Assembly (NCBI GenBank): GCA_027067055.1
Contig: JAMOMK010000069.1
Coordinates: 1 to 40,293 of the forward strand
Direction of reading: 5' to 3'
DNA: 40,293 nucleotides
Source: Lysobacterales bacterium
Lineage (GTDB): Bacteria; Pseudomonadota; Gammaproteobacteria; Xanthomonadales; Marinicellaceae
The notes beneath the pieces were generated by a model. It was not told the DNA's origin and searched no databases. It saw only the letters and a program-made list of their open reading frames with translations. Position numbers and translations under genes: made by a program. Shown here piece after piece: positions 9,171 to 19,082 of this stretch (its first letter is position 1; each line of letters begins with the position of its first letter).

Positions 9171-9842
9171 TTAACCGCGTTTACGCACAATCTGATAGCC
9201 TTTTCTAAACAAGTATTTACCTGGAGCACTCCATACGTGTACTAGTCTTGTAAATGGAAAAACTAGGAACATGGTGAGTCCGAGGAAAATATGTAGTTTA
9301 AAAATTAGTGGCTCCTCAAGAATATAAGCAGCGGCACCTGGTCTAAAGGTTACGATGTGCTGTGCCCAATTGGCTAAAGCTATCATTGATGATCCATCCA
9401 TGTGTTGTGCTGATGCTGGTAAGGTTAGTAAACCTAGACACAATTGCACAAACAACAATAATAGAATGAAGATATCAGAGAACTTTGTTGTTGCTTTGAT
9501 TCTTGGATTGGTTAAACGTCTGTGGATAAGGATAACCATGCCGATAAAGCATAGAGTTCCGAAAATTCCACCAGCTGTCATTGCCATAATCTGCTTTTGT
9601 TCTGCACTGATAAAGTGCTCATAAACACTGTGTGGCGTCAATAAACCTACCAAATGTCCAAAGAACAATAAGATTATACCCACATGAAATAAATTTGAAC
9701 CCACACGCATGCCTTTTGTACTTAACAATTGGCTGGATGAGGCTTTCCATGTGTATTGATCTCTATCGTAACGAAATAGGCTTCCAAGTAAAAACACTGT
9801 GGCAGCAATGTAAGGATATATTCCAAATAAAAATTCGTTCAT
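9171..9842 (-). CDS. narI: Respiratory nitrate reductase gamma subunit (cytochrome b)
   Basis: The 223-residue membrane anchor of NarGHI. It takes electrons from quinol at the periplasmic side and passes them through two b haems to NarH. Five hydrophobic segments are visible. Haem-ligand histidines lie in FHVGIILLFFGHLVGLLTPH (His53, His63) and in LHIFLGLTMFLVFPFTRLVH (His184, His202), the family pattern. The length matches E. coli NarI (225). A ribosome site AGGAG lies eight bases before the ATG, which overlaps the narJ stop by four bases, so translation is coupled. It is the last gene of the operon, followed by a REP unit and a strong terminator. Confidence 0.95.
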   Translation of the reverse strand: MNEFLFGIYPYIAATVFLLGSLFRYDRDQYTWKASSSQLLSTKGMRVGSNLFHVGIILLFFGHLVGLLTPHSVYEHFISAEQKQIMAMTAGGIFGTLCFIGMVILIHRRLTNPRIKATTKFSDIFILLLLFVQLCLGLLTLPASAQHMDGSSMIALANWAQHIVTFRPGAAAYILEEPLIFKLHIFLGLTMFLVFPFTRLVHVWSAPGKYLFRKGYQIVRKRG

Positions 9843-10549
9843 TTTATTGCTCCTGTCATAGTTGGTTCAGGCTGTGAATGTGGATTAGATGAGTGAATAT
9901 TCATCGCAATTTTTTGATGCAAGTAATCTTTTGATTTGAATAAATTCTTACCAAAAGCTTCTGGCTCAACCCAATCGGCATCAACATCAGTGAAAGTTTC
10001 TTCTTTCTCTGCTGCGACGATTTTTTTGATTTCTTTGCGATTAACTTTACCATCAGCTACTTCAATTAAAGCTGCAAATACATGCTTAAAATCAAGATCT
10101 TTTTTGGCGAGTCTTTCACGTATCAACATTAACACTTTTTGTGTTTCACCCAAGAAATGAGCGGCTACTTTAATATTTTGTGTTGATAAAAATTCAAGAA
10201 ATACAGGTAAATAATCAGGTAAATCTGATGTACCTACATCTAAACCATTGGCATTATACATCTCTAGCAAATCAATCATAGCCTGACCTCTATCACGAGA
10301 TTCGCCATGAATATGCTCAAACAAATGCAAAGAATGCGATGCGCCGCGATCAAATGTCGCAACGTATCGTTCTTGTAACTCAATTAAGTCTGTCGTTTTT
10401 AAACGTTCGATTAGTTCGCTTAAACCCTTAAGTTTTTGCTTTGAAAGTATTTTTTCTTGCAATAAAACCTGCTCTAATTCGTCGCAGTGTTCAATCCAAT
10501 CAGCTTGTGGATAGGAAAGTAACACACTTAACACTTTAAATGTTTTCAT
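9839..10549 (-). CDS. narJ: Nitrate reductase assembly chaperone (delta subunit)
   Basis: A 236-residue cytoplasmic chaperone of the NarJ/TorD type. It holds apo-NarG-NarH until the molybdenum cofactor and iron-sulfur centres are inserted, and is not part of the final enzyme. LSVLLSYPQADWI is the usual N-terminus, and SLHLFEHIHGESRDRGQAMI is the conserved centre. I prefer the ATG at 10549: TAGGAG ends nine bases upstream of it, whereas it directly touches the other in-frame ATG at 10558. With this choice the gene starts just after the narH stop (10551-10553). The acidic C-terminal tail varies in the family. Operon position H-J-I is standard. Confidence 0.93.
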   Translation of the reverse strand: MKTFKVLSVLLSYPQADWIEHCDELEQVLLQEKILSKQKLKGLSELIERLKTTDLIELQERYVATFDRGASHSLHLFEHIHGESRDRGQAMIDLLEMYNANGLDVGTSDLPDYLPVFLEFLSTQNIKVAAHFLGETQKVLMLIRERLAKKDLDFKHVFAALIEVADGKVNRKEIKKIVAAEKEETFTDVDADWVEPEAFGKNLFKSKDYLHQKIAMNIHSSNPHSQPEPTMTGAIK

Positions 10550-10550
10550 G

Positions 10551-12143
10551 TTATTCATCTCCTAATTTATTTAGTACATTATCACCTTGACCAACGACAT
10601 TACCACTCATGGTATTGGGTCGCTTAGTAGTATCGAAGATATTAAGTTTAATACTTTCTCCACTACCACCATGGCAACCGTTACCAAAACTAAAACCACA
10701 TGAGCCTTTATTTTCTGAAGCAATTTCATTATCAAAGGGTGTTGCCCCTGCGTATTCACGGTGATTGGTCGGAATCACAAATCTGTCTTCGTAATTTGCC
10801 AATGCGATAATACGGTACATGTCTTCCATCATAAATACATTTGCGCCATTTTCTTCAAGCATCTCTAAATCTGTTACACCTTCTACGGTTTTCTTACGCA
10901 TAAACTCACGTAGGACTATCATGCGTTTGAGGGCTTCTTCAACAGGCTTCTCTTCACCTGCTGTTAACATGTTTGCCAAGTATTTAACTGGAATACGTAA
11001 TTCGTCAAATTTAGGGAACATGCCATCAGATTGAATCTCACCTTTTTGCATCGCTGTTTTAATTGGCGATAAAGGTGGCATATACCAAACCATTGGTAAA
11101 GTACGGTATTCTGGATGCAGTGGTAATGCCACTTTCCATTCCATCGCCATTTTGTAAACTGGTGATTCTTTAGCCGCTTCTATCCACGATAATGGCACGC
11201 CATCTTTTAGGGCTTGTTTTTGCACTTCTGGATCATTTGGATCGAGGAACAAATCAAGCTGTGCTTGGTATAAGTCTTGCTCGTTTTCAACACTGGCTGC
11301 TTCTAATATCTTATCAGCATCATATAACATAACACCAAGGTAACGAATACGTCCAACACATGTTTCTGAACAAACTGTTGGTTCGCCTGCTTCGATACGT
11401 GGGTAACAGAAAGTACATTTTTCTGATTTGCCTGATTCCCAGTTGAAGTAAATCTTTTTGTATGGGCAACCCGATACACACATACGCCAACCGCGACATT
11501 TATCTTGGTCGATTAGGACGATACCGTCTTCTTCACGTTTGTAAATTGCACCTGATGGGCATGTTGCCACACACGATGGATTTAAACAATGTTCGCATAA
11601 ACGCGGAAGATACATCATGAATGTTTCTTCGAACTGTCCGTAAATTTCTTTCTCTATGTCTTTGAAATTGTAATCTTTTGAGCGTTTTGAAAATTCTCCA
11701 CCCAAGATTTCTTCCCAGTTTGGTCCTTTGTTGACCTTTTCCATAATCTCACCAGTAATAGCAGAGTGAGCTCTGGCTGTTGGTGGAGTTGGAAGTTCTG
11801 GTGCATTTTGCAAATGTGCATAATCAAAAGTAAATGGCTCGTAATAGTCATCAATCTGTGGCAAATCAGGATTAGCAAATATTTTACTTAATAATTTAAG
11901 CTTACCACCCATTTTTGGGATGATTTTACCACTGCCTGTACGTTGCCAACCACCATTCCAGCGTGCTTGGTTTTCCCAGTCATCAGGAAATCCAATACCT
12001 GGTTTTGATTCAACATTATTAAACCAGGCATATTCGACTCCTTCACGAGAGGTCCAAACATTTTTACACGTTACTGAACAAGTATGACAGCCAATACATT
12101 TATCCAAGTTTAGGACTTTACCAATTTGTGCTCTAATTTTCAT
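10551..12143 (-). CDS. narH: Respiratory nitrate reductase beta subunit (Fe-S protein)
   Basis: A 530-residue electron-transfer subunit with four iron-sulfur clusters that relays electrons from NarI to NarG at the cytoplasmic face. The cysteine groups are CIGCHTCSVTCKNVW (16-30), CEHCLNPSCVATCPSGAIY, CRGWRMCVSGCPYKK, and CTFCYPRIE followed by CSETCVGRIRYLG. The tryptophan in CRGW replaces a cysteine, as in E. coli NarH where this makes one cluster 3Fe-4S. Ribosome site GGAGG precedes the ATG, which overlaps the narG stop by four bases. The extreme C-terminus (SFGNGCHGGSGESIKLNIFD) is a low-conservation extension. All ligands look intact. Confidence 0.96.
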   Translation of the reverse strand: MKIRAQIGKVLNLDKCIGCHTCSVTCKNVWTSREGVEYAWFNNVESKPGIGFPDDWENQARWNGGWQRTGSGKIIPKMGGKLKLLSKIFANPDLPQIDDYYEPFTFDYAHLQNAPELPTPPTARAHSAITGEIMEKVNKGPNWEEILGGEFSKRSKDYNFKDIEKEIYGQFEETFMMYLPRLCEHCLNPSCVATCPSGAIYKREEDGIVLIDQDKCRGWRMCVSGCPYKKIYFNWESGKSEKCTFCYPRIEAGEPTVCSETCVGRIRYLGVMLYDADKILEAASVENEQDLYQAQLDLFLDPNDPEVQKQALKDGVPLSWIEAAKESPVYKMAMEWKVALPLHPEYRTLPMVWYMPPLSPIKTAMQKGEIQSDGMFPKFDELRIPVKYLANMLTAGEEKPVEEALKRMIVLREFMRKKTVEGVTDLEMLEENGANVFMMEDMYRIIALANYEDRFVIPTNHREYAGATPFDNEIASENKGSCGFSFGNGCHGGSGESIKLNIFDTTKRPNTMSGNVVGQGDNVLNKLGDE

Positions 12144-15100
12144 TTTGCACCTCCACTACGAGTATTTTCTGGCTCTGATTCATTTTTCCATTCTATATTT
12201 TTCATTTTTCTGACCACTACAAACTCATCACGGTTTGAACCAACTGTACCATAATAGTTGAAGCCGTAAGAGAGTTGTGCATAGCCACCAACCATATGTG
12301 TTGGTTTAATCACTGCTCGTGTTACTGAGTTATGAATACCACCACGGAAACCAGAGGTCTCAGTTGTTGGTGTATTTATAATTTTCTCTTGAGCATGATA
12401 CATCATTGTCATGCCTTCAGGAACACGTTGTGAAACTACAGCACGAGCTGCAATTGTGCCATTTACGTTATACAGTTCAAGCCAATCATTATCAACTACA
12501 TCCATCTTCTGAGCATCAATTTCTGATATCCAAACTATTGGGCCACCACGCGAGAGTGTTAACATCAACAGATTTTCTGAATAGGTTGAGTGAATTCCCC
12601 ACTTTTGATGTGGTGTAATAAAGTTAAGCGCAATTTCTTTATTGCCATTTGGCTTATGGCCTTTAATTGGCTCTACGGTCTTAGTGTTAACCGGTGGCTT
12701 ATAGACACATAAACTTTCTCCGAAATCTCGTAACCACTTGTGATCTTGGTAGAAATGTTGTCTACCAGTTAGGGTTCTCCAAGGAATCAATTCATGAATA
12801 TTAGTATAACACGCGTTATAACTGACATGCTCGTCCTCAAGTCCTGACCAAGTTGGAGAAGAGATAATCTTGCGAGGTTGAGCCTGAATATCATGGAAGC
12901 GAATCTTTTCATCCTCTTTAGGTTTAGCTAAATGCGTATGATCACGCCCTGTAATTTTACTCAGAGCTTCCCATGCTTTAACTGCAACCTGACCGTTAGT
13001 TTCTGGTGCCAATGACATAATCACTTCAGTTGCATTAATATCAGTCTCGATTTGAGGTTGATCTTTTGAAACACCCTCTTCGCGTACTTTTCTATTTATG
13101 CTACGAAGCATTTCAACTTCTTTATCTGTATTCCAAGAAATACCTTTACCGCCATTACCGAGTTTTTCAAGTAATGGCCCCACTGAAGTAAATTTCTTGT
13201 ACGTATTTGGATAATCACGCTCAACTTCAATTAAGGATGGCATGGTTTTACCTGGGATTGGATCACAATCACCGTTATACCATTCCTTGACTTCGGTTGC
13301 TTGTGCTAATTCACCTGGAGTATCGTGTTGCATTGGTAAGGTTACGATGTCTTTTTCCACACCTAAATGCCCAACACAAACCTCTGAAAATTTCTTAGCC
13401 AACCCTTTAAAGATTGCCCAATCAGACTTTGATTCCCAAGCGGGATCAACCGCTTTACTTAATGGATGAATAAATGGATGCATGTCTGAGGTATTCAAAT
13501 CATTCTTTTCATACCATGTTGCTGTTGGAAGCACAATATCAGAATACAAACAGGTCGTTGACATACGGAAATCTAAAGTGACAACCAAATCAAGTTTTCC
13601 TTCGACTGAATCTTCGTGCCATTTAACTTCTGTTGGTAGATCTTTACCCAATTTACCAATATCATCACCCATCACTGCATTTTGTGTTCCAAGTAGATGT
13701 TTAAGCATGTATTCATGCCCTTTACCTGAAGAGCCTAAGATATTTGAGCGCCATATAAACATATTACGTGGGAAGTTTTTAGGGTCATCTGGATCTTGAC
13801 AAGAAAACTCCAAATCTTTTGACTTTAATTGACTCACGACATAATCAGCTGATGACATTCCTGCTTCCTTAGCCCGTTTGGTTAATTCAATAGGATTTTC
13901 CTTAAATTGAGGAGATGAGGGTAACCAACCCATTTTTTCAGAACGAACATTGCAATCAATAAGTGAATATTTACTCCAGTCTTTTTTATCAGCAAGTGGT
14001 GAAATAAGTTCATCGACTTCTAATTTTTCATAACGCCATTGGTTAGCGTGATTGTAGAAAAATGATGTGCCATTCATGTGACGAGGTGGTCTGTGCCAAT
14101 CTGTGGCAAATGCTAATGGAATCCAGCCTGTTTGCGGACGTAATTTTTCTTGTCCTACATAATGAGCCCAACCGCCACCAGATTTACCAACACAACCACA
14201 CATCATAAGCATGTTCATAATGCCACGGTAGTTCATATCCATGTGATACCAATGGTTCATCGCTGCACCAATAATAACCATGGAACGCCCACGTGTTTTA
14301 TCCGCATTTTCAGCAAATTCTTTGGCTATTCTGATAACCGTATTGGCATCAACACCCGTGATTTGTTCTTGCCAACCTGGTGTATAAGGTTGATCATCTT
14401 TATAATCCTTAGCACAATTTTTATCGCCTAAACCACGATCTACACCATAGTTTGCCATCATTAAATCGAAAACAGTAGCAACATATTTGTCACCATCTTT
14501 AGTTTTGATTTTTTTAACAGGAATTTTGTGCTTTATAACATCATCGTGATCAGTGTGTTGGAAAATTTCTTGATCATGTTGTTTATTTGCAAAATAAGGA
14601 AATGAAACTTCAACAACTTCATCATGATTGTCAATGAGGGTTTTGACAGGCCAGATTTCCGATCCGCTGGTGTTGTCTTTAGTTTCTAGATTCCACTTCC
14701 CAGGTTCACCTTCTTTGCGGTCTTCCCAACGTGAGCCAATGGTTCCATTTGGGACGACAAGATTGTTGGTATTTTCATCGATTAAGACAGATTTCCATTC
14801 CGCTTTATCTTGTGAAGCCAGGTCTTTAATGTCACTGGCACGTAAAGTGCGCGTAGCAACCAAACCAGTTTCGTGTTCATCTAAACAAATCAAAAAAGGC
14901 ATATCCGTGTAAGTACGGCAATAATCATCAAAATATTGACTGACATTATCACGGTGATGCTCAGTTAAGATAACATGCCCCATTGCCATCGCTAATGCGG
15001 CATCAGTGCCTTGTCGTGCAGGCAACCATTCATCGGTTAGTTTTGCTACTTCTGAATAATCAGGAGTAACAGAAACAGTTTTTGTGCCTTTATATCGTGT

Positions 15101-15913
15101 TTCAGTAAAGAAGTGCGCATCTGGCGTACGTGTTTGAGGAACATTTGAACCCCAAGCAATAATATAAGAAGAGTTATACCAATCAGCACTTTCAGGAACA
15201 TCAGTTTGTTCTCCCCATGTTTGTGGAGAAGATGGTGGTAAATCACAATACCAATCATAAAAACTTAAACATGTTCCACCAATTAATGACAAATATCGAG
15301 AACCGGCAGCATAGGAAACCATGCTCATTGCAGGAATTGGTGAGAATCCAACGACTCTATCTGGGCCATACTCTTTTATGGTATGTACATTAGATGCAGT
15401 AATAATTTCATTGACCTCATCCCAGTCTGCACGAACAAAACCACCAAGACCACGAATTTGCTTGTAAGAATTTGTGTCTTCTTTATTATTCATAATAGAT
15501 TTCCAAGCCACAACAGGATCTGAGTGCTTGACTTTAGCCGCACGCCATAATCGCATTAAACGACCACGAATCATTGGGTATTTTAATCGTGTTGCCGAAT
15601 ATAAATACCATGAATAACTGGCCCCACGTGGGCAACCACGAGGTTCATGATTAGGTAAATCATCACGTGTTCGTGGATAGTTTGTTTGTTGTGTTTCCCA
15701 TGTGACTAATCCACGTTTAACGTAGATTTTCCATGAACACGAACCTGTACAGTTAACACCATGTGTTGAGCGCACTATTTTATCATGCGACCAACGGTTT
15801 CGATAAGCACGTTCCCAACCACGGTCTTCATCAGTAGTGATACCGTGACCATCTGCAAACGTTTCTGGACTTTTCTTAGTTAAATAAGTTAGCCTGTCTA
15901 AAAATTGACTCAT
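12140..15913 (-). CDS. narG: Respiratory nitrate reductase alpha subunit (Mo-bisMGD)
   Basis: The 1257-residue catalytic subunit that reduces nitrate to nitrite in the cytoplasm. The N-terminal FS0 cluster ligands are His51, Cys55 and Cys59 (HGVNCTGSCSWKIYVKRG) plus Cys94 (EPRGCPRGASYSWYLYS). The molybdenum-ligating aspartate is Asp224 in WYCDLPPSSPQTWGEQTDVP. The vestigial twin-arginine-like N-terminus is not an export signal. Length and motif positions track E. coli NarG (1247) within a few residues, so the enzyme looks complete. The molybdenum cofactor genes moeA and mobA lie in the divergent operon. The ATG has GAGGGG upstream. GTCATTCC repeats separate it from narK2. Confidence 0.97.
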   Translation of the reverse strand: MSQFLDRLTYLTKKSPETFADGHGITTDEDRGWERAYRNRWSHDKIVRSTHGVNCTGSCSWKIYVKRGLVTWETQQTNYPRTRDDLPNHEPRGCPRGASYSWYLYSATRLKYPMIRGRLMRLWRAAKVKHSDPVVAWKSIMNNKEDTNSYKQIRGLGGFVRADWDEVNEIITASNVHTIKEYGPDRVVGFSPIPAMSMVSYAAGSRYLSLIGGTCLSFYDWYCDLPPSSPQTWGEQTDVPESADWYNSSYIIAWGSNVPQTRTPDAHFFTETRYKGTKTVSVTPDYSEVAKLTDEWLPARQGTDAALAMAMGHVILTEHHRDNVSQYFDDYCRTYTDMPFLICLDEHETGLVATRTLRASDIKDLASQDKAEWKSVLIDENTNNLVVPNGTIGSRWEDRKEGEPGKWNLETKDNTSGSEIWPVKTLIDNHDEVVEVSFPYFANKQHDQEIFQHTDHDDVIKHKIPVKKIKTKDGDKYVATVFDLMMANYGVDRGLGDKNCAKDYKDDQPYTPGWQEQITGVDANTVIRIAKEFAENADKTRGRSMVIIGAAMNHWYHMDMNYRGIMNMLMMCGCVGKSGGGWAHYVGQEKLRPQTGWIPLAFATDWHRPPRHMNGTSFFYNHANQWRYEKLEVDELISPLADKKDWSKYSLIDCNVRSEKMGWLPSSPQFKENPIELTKRAKEAGMSSADYVVSQLKSKDLEFSCQDPDDPKNFPRNMFIWRSNILGSSGKGHEYMLKHLLGTQNAVMGDDIGKLGKDLPTEVKWHEDSVEGKLDLVVTLDFRMSTTCLYSDIVLPTATWYEKNDLNTSDMHPFIHPLSKAVDPAWESKSDWAIFKGLAKKFSEVCVGHLGVEKDIVTLPMQHDTPGELAQATEVKEWYNGDCDPIPGKTMPSLIEVERDYPNTYKKFTSVGPLLEKLGNGGKGISWNTDKEVEMLRSINRKVREEGVSKDQPQIETDINATEVIMSLAPETNGQVAVKAWEALSKITGRDHTHLAKPKEDEKIRFHDIQAQPRKIISSPTWSGLEDEHVSYNACYTNIHELIPWRTLTGRQHFYQDHKWLRDFGESLCVYKPPVNTKTVEPIKGHKPNGNKEIALNFITPHQKWGIHSTYSENLLMLTLSRGGPIVWISEIDAQKMDVVDNDWLELYNVNGTIAARAVVSQRVPEGMTMMYHAQEKIINTPTTETSGFRGGIHNSVTRAVIKPTHMVGGYAQLSYGFNYYGTVGSNRDEFVVVRKMKNIEWKNESEPENTRSGGAK

Positions 15914-15947
15914 TGTTATAAACCCCTCAGTTTAATTAATTTTTCTC

Positions 15948-16053
15948 GTCATTCCTGCGTAGGCAGGAATCTTTTATTTCTTTCATTCTGTATTTTTGTC
16001 ATTCCCGTGAAAATGGGAATCCAGTTCTAAACAATACTGGACCCCCTCATTCG
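15948..16053. repeat. Cluster of GTCATTCC-type REP units between narK2 and narG
   Basis: Three adjacent palindromic units are seen. GTCATTCCTGCG/AGGCAGGAATC lies at 15948-15971. GTCATTCCCGTG/AATGGGAATCC lies at 15998-16022. A third, decayed unit runs from 16021 to 16053 (CCAGT...ACTGG and CCTCATTCGCGAGGATGAC). They fill most of the 162-base gap inside the nar operon and would form hairpins in the transcript 35-130 bases before narG. Confidence 0.7.
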
Positions 16054-16075
16054 CGAGGATGACAACATTCCCTAT

Positions 16076-17665
16076 CTAAGGGTTATGGTACTCACCACCC
16101 TTCCTCATATAATAGAACCAGTTAAGCACCAAACATACAGCATAGAAAATAGCAAACCCATACAATGCATATTGTGGAGTTGTTGCCTTAATTTGTTCGC
16201 CTAATATTTTAGGAATTAAGAAAGCTCCATAGGCAGCAATAGCAGCTGTCCAACCCAATACGGGACCAGCTTGTTCTTTATCAAATATTGTTGCAATGGT
16301 TTTAAAAGTTGAACCATTACCAATACCAGTTGCTGTAAACAAGATTAAGAACAGAATTAAAAATGGCACAAAGTAATCTTGTGGTGTTGCACTGGCATAA
16401 GCTAATTGCATGTAATAAGCCACACCGATTGCCGAACCAATCATCACAATTGAAACCCATTGTGTCACACGAGCCCCACCCAATTTATCAGCAATCATGC
16501 CGCCAACTGGTCTAATCAATGCGCCAATAAAAGGCCCCATCCATGCATACATTAAGGCACTTGGTCCATCAGGATTAGGCATATCATGAGTCATTCGACC
16601 TGCCGCATCAGCAATATGTTGATAACCAAATATAACTTTTATTGATAAACCAAAACCAACTGCATAACCAATAAATGAACCAAATGTCATGGTATAAATT
16701 ACAGTCATTACCCATGTGTGTTTATTTTTGAATATTTTGTATTGTCTTGTTAAGTTTTTACCAATTTCACCAGGAATAAATTTTAACAACATAACTGTTA
16801 GTACAATAACTATCGGTAATACAATAAACTTATCTAAACCAACATTCAATAATAAATACAAACCAAATGCTGCTGTACAAAGACCAATACCTAACATTAA
16901 TAAGATTTTAGCAAAAGCGGGGAATGGTGATGAAACATCAGGAGAGACGTGTTCATCACGAATATTATTCATACCAAACCACGTGGCAAATGCCAACGGC
17001 ACAAGCAATATTAACCACACGAAACCTGCGTTATGAATAAAAGTTTCTGTTCCTGCTGGAATCTTACCAACCAATGTCCCACTGGTTGTTTTTAAAATCA
17101 TTGGATCGCCACCAAATAAAGCAAATGTCATCACTAAAGGAATAACCACTTGCATTGTTGTGACACCAAAATTACCAAGCCCTGCATTCATACCTAAGGA
17201 ATAACCTTGAACTTTTTTAGGGTAAAAATAAGAAATATTACTCATCGATGATGAAAAATTACCACCACCAATTCCAGATAATAATGCCCACAATTGAAAT
17301 TGCCACATTGGTGTATCTTGTGATTGCAAAGCAAAACCAACACCCACCGCTGGTATCATCAATAAAGCTGTGGTTAAAAAGATAGTGTAACGCCCACCAG
17401 CAATACGAATAAAGAAGGTGGAGGGTATTCTTAATGTTGCACCCGATAGACCCGCAATCGCACCCAAGGTAAATAACTGTGATTTTTCAAATGGAAAACC
17501 TAGGTTCAACATTTGAATGGTGATAATACTCCAATACAGCCAAACAGCAAAGCCAGCTAATAAAGCAGGGATTGAAATCCAAAGATTTCGTGTGGCAATA
17601 CTTTTGCCGTAGGAGTTCCACTGCTGCTCGTCTTCAGGGTTCCAGTTTCTTAAGTCTTTAGCCAT
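16076..17665 (-). CDS. narK2: Nitrate/nitrite antiporter, NarK2-type
   Basis: A 529-residue major-facilitator transporter with about twelve membrane helices that exports nitrite in exchange for nitrate. The opening NWNPEDEQQW...IATRNLWISIPALL closely resembles E. coli NarK (DWRPEDPAFW...IASRNLWIS). Both nitrate signatures are present: GLSGATLRIPSTFFIRIAGG with the substrate arginine, and FGSFIGYAVGFG plus GALIRPVGGMIADKLGG with the second arginine. It is some 65 residues longer than E. coli NarK, mostly in loops near residues 180-215 and 340-370. Second gene of the operon; ribosome site AGAGGAG precedes the ATG. Confidence 0.92.
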   Translation of the reverse strand: MAKDLRNWNPEDEQQWNSYGKSIATRNLWISIPALLAGFAVWLYWSIITIQMLNLGFPFEKSQLFTLGAIAGLSGATLRIPSTFFIRIAGGRYTIFLTTALLMIPAVGVGFALQSQDTPMWQFQLWALLSGIGGGNFSSSMSNISYFYPKKVQGYSLGMNAGLGNFGVTTMQVVIPLVMTFALFGGDPMILKTTSGTLVGKIPAGTETFIHNAGFVWLILLVPLAFATWFGMNNIRDEHVSPDVSSPFPAFAKILLMLGIGLCTAAFGLYLLLNVGLDKFIVLPIVIVLTVMLLKFIPGEIGKNLTRQYKIFKNKHTWVMTVIYTMTFGSFIGYAVGFGLSIKVIFGYQHIADAAGRMTHDMPNPDGPSALMYAWMGPFIGALIRPVGGMIADKLGGARVTQWVSIVMIGSAIGVAYYMQLAYASATPQDYFVPFLILFLILFTATGIGNGSTFKTIATIFDKEQAGPVLGWTAAIAAYGAFLIPKILGEQIKATTPQYALYGFAIFYAVCLVLNWFYYMRKGGEYHNP

Positions 17666-17694
17666 AATATATGCTCCTCTTAATAAATTGATAA

Positions 17695-17722
17695 AGCCAT
17701 TGTCTCAATTGAAACAATGGCT
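17695..17722 (-). terminator. Hairpin between narK1 and narK2
   Basis: AGCCATTGT (17695-17703) pairs with ACAATGGCT (17714-17722), nine base pairs with a ten-base loop. On the nar (minus) strand it stands eight bases after the narK1 stop and is followed by a broken T-tract (TTTATCAATTT). It may act as a partial terminator or as an mRNA-end stabiliser between the two transporter genes. A cleaner T-run follows on the plus strand, where no gene ends. Confidence 0.45.
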
Positions 17723-17730
17723 AGTTTTTT

Positions 17731-19032
17731 TTAATTAATATGATCTAACTCTGGTAGATGTTGTGCGTTACGTAATTCAGGGTGTGCTCTTCGCTCTGCA
17801 CGTCTAATGGCAAAGTGCATCCATATCAATGAAACCGCAATAATAACAGATAACAACATAAAGCAACTTGTCCAAACACCGATGTGATCATTCATGATTC
17901 CGAATGTAATTGGTAAGATAAATCCACCCAATCCGCCAATTAAACCCACAATACCACCTACTGACCCAACATTGTCAGGAAAATAGTGTGGAATATGTTT
18001 ATAAACTGCTGCTTTACCCAGTGACATAAAGAAGCCTAAGATAATAGTCATACTCACAAATAACCACAAAGGGATAGTTAAATTAAATGCAATTGGTCCT
18101 TCAATGCCTTTCACCACATAATCAGTCGAAGGGTAAGACATAATGATTGTACAAATTAAAGTTACGCTAAATGTCCAGTACATAATGGTTCGCGCCCCAA
18201 ATTTATCTGACAACCAACCACCTAACGCTCTAAATACTGCACCAGGCAGAGCATAAGCTGCTGCCAACATACCAGCTGTTGCCAGTTCCAAACCATAAGC
18301 ACCAACATAATAACGAGGCAACCATAAAGCCAATGCCACATAAGCCCCAAATACAAAGAAATAATACAACGAAAAACGCCAAACAATTAAATGTTTAAGT
18401 GGCTTCATTTGCTCCATAAAAGGACGTGCTTTGCCTTTTGTACCCGTATGAGCTGGATCAGTTTTACTAAACAAGAAAAACAATACTGCAGTAATAGCTA
18501 AAACAGTCGCATAGACATAAACAACAGAGCGCCACTGACCTCCCATTGCCACCAACAAAATTGGTGCTCCAAAGTTAGTCACTGCTGCACCAACATTGCC
18601 TGCTCCAAAAATACCAAGAGCTGTGCCTTGCTTGTTATCTGGATACCAAGATGAAACATAAGCAATACCTACAGCAAATGAGCCTCCTGCCAATCCAAGA
18701 CCCAAGGCTCCAACCAAATACATAGGGTAAGTATGAGCATATGTTAGAAAAAAGGCTGCCAAAGCAGATGTAAGCATTTGTAAAGTAAAAACAATCCGAC
18801 CGCCGTATTGATCTGTCCAAATGCCTAAAAAAATACGACTTAATGAGCCAGTAAGAATTGGCGTTGCAACTAAAAGACCAAATTGAGTATCACTTAATCC
18901 CAATTCACCTTTAATTTTAATACCAATAATGGAAAAGATAGTCCATACAGCAAAACACACAGTGAATGCTAATGTACTTAATGTCAGCGCCTTGGTTTGT
19001 TCACTCTTGGGCACATTTTCTAAATTCTTCAT
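17731..19032 (-). CDS. narK1: Nitrate/proton symporter, NarK1-type
   Basis: A 433-residue major-facilitator protein with about twelve membrane helices, first gene of the nar operon. It brings in nitrate with protons to start respiration, before nitrite is available for exchange. GLLVATPILTGSLSRIFLGI and QYGGRIVFTLQ form the first nitrate-signature region, with the substrate arginine in LSRI. AYALPGAVFRALGGWLSDKFG holds the second. In Paracoccus the two NarK types are fused into one protein; here they are separate genes in the same order, as in Pseudomonas narK1K2GHJI. Ribosome site AGAGGT lies a few bases before the ATG. The FNR/Dnr box and -10 lie 50-90 bases upstream. Confidence 0.9.
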   Translation of the reverse strand: MKNLENVPKSEQTKALTLSTLAFTVCFAVWTIFSIIGIKIKGELGLSDTQFGLLVATPILTGSLSRIFLGIWTDQYGGRIVFTLQMLTSALAAFFLTYAHTYPMYLVGALGLGLAGGSFAVGIAYVSSWYPDNKQGTALGIFGAGNVGAAVTNFGAPILLVAMGGQWRSVVYVYATVLAITAVLFFLFSKTDPAHTGTKGKARPFMEQMKPLKHLIVWRFSLYYFFVFGAYVALALWLPRYYVGAYGLELATAGMLAAAYALPGAVFRALGGWLSDKFGARTIMYWTFSVTLICTIIMSYPSTDYVVKGIEGPIAFNLTIPLWLFVSMTIILGFFMSLGKAAVYKHIPHYFPDNVGSVGGIVGLIGGLGGFILPITFGIMNDHIGVWTSCFMLLSVIIAVSLIWMHFAIRRAERRAHPELRNAQHLPELDHIN

Positions 19033-19082
19033 GATTACCTCTAATAAAGTTTATTATTTTAAATATAAAAATTTATGAGAGT

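Noticed and set aside
13482-14912. Several plus-strand open frames of 90-105 codons opposite narG
   Set aside because: They are antisense shadows of a strongly conserved gene, with no ribosome sites and no family resemblance.
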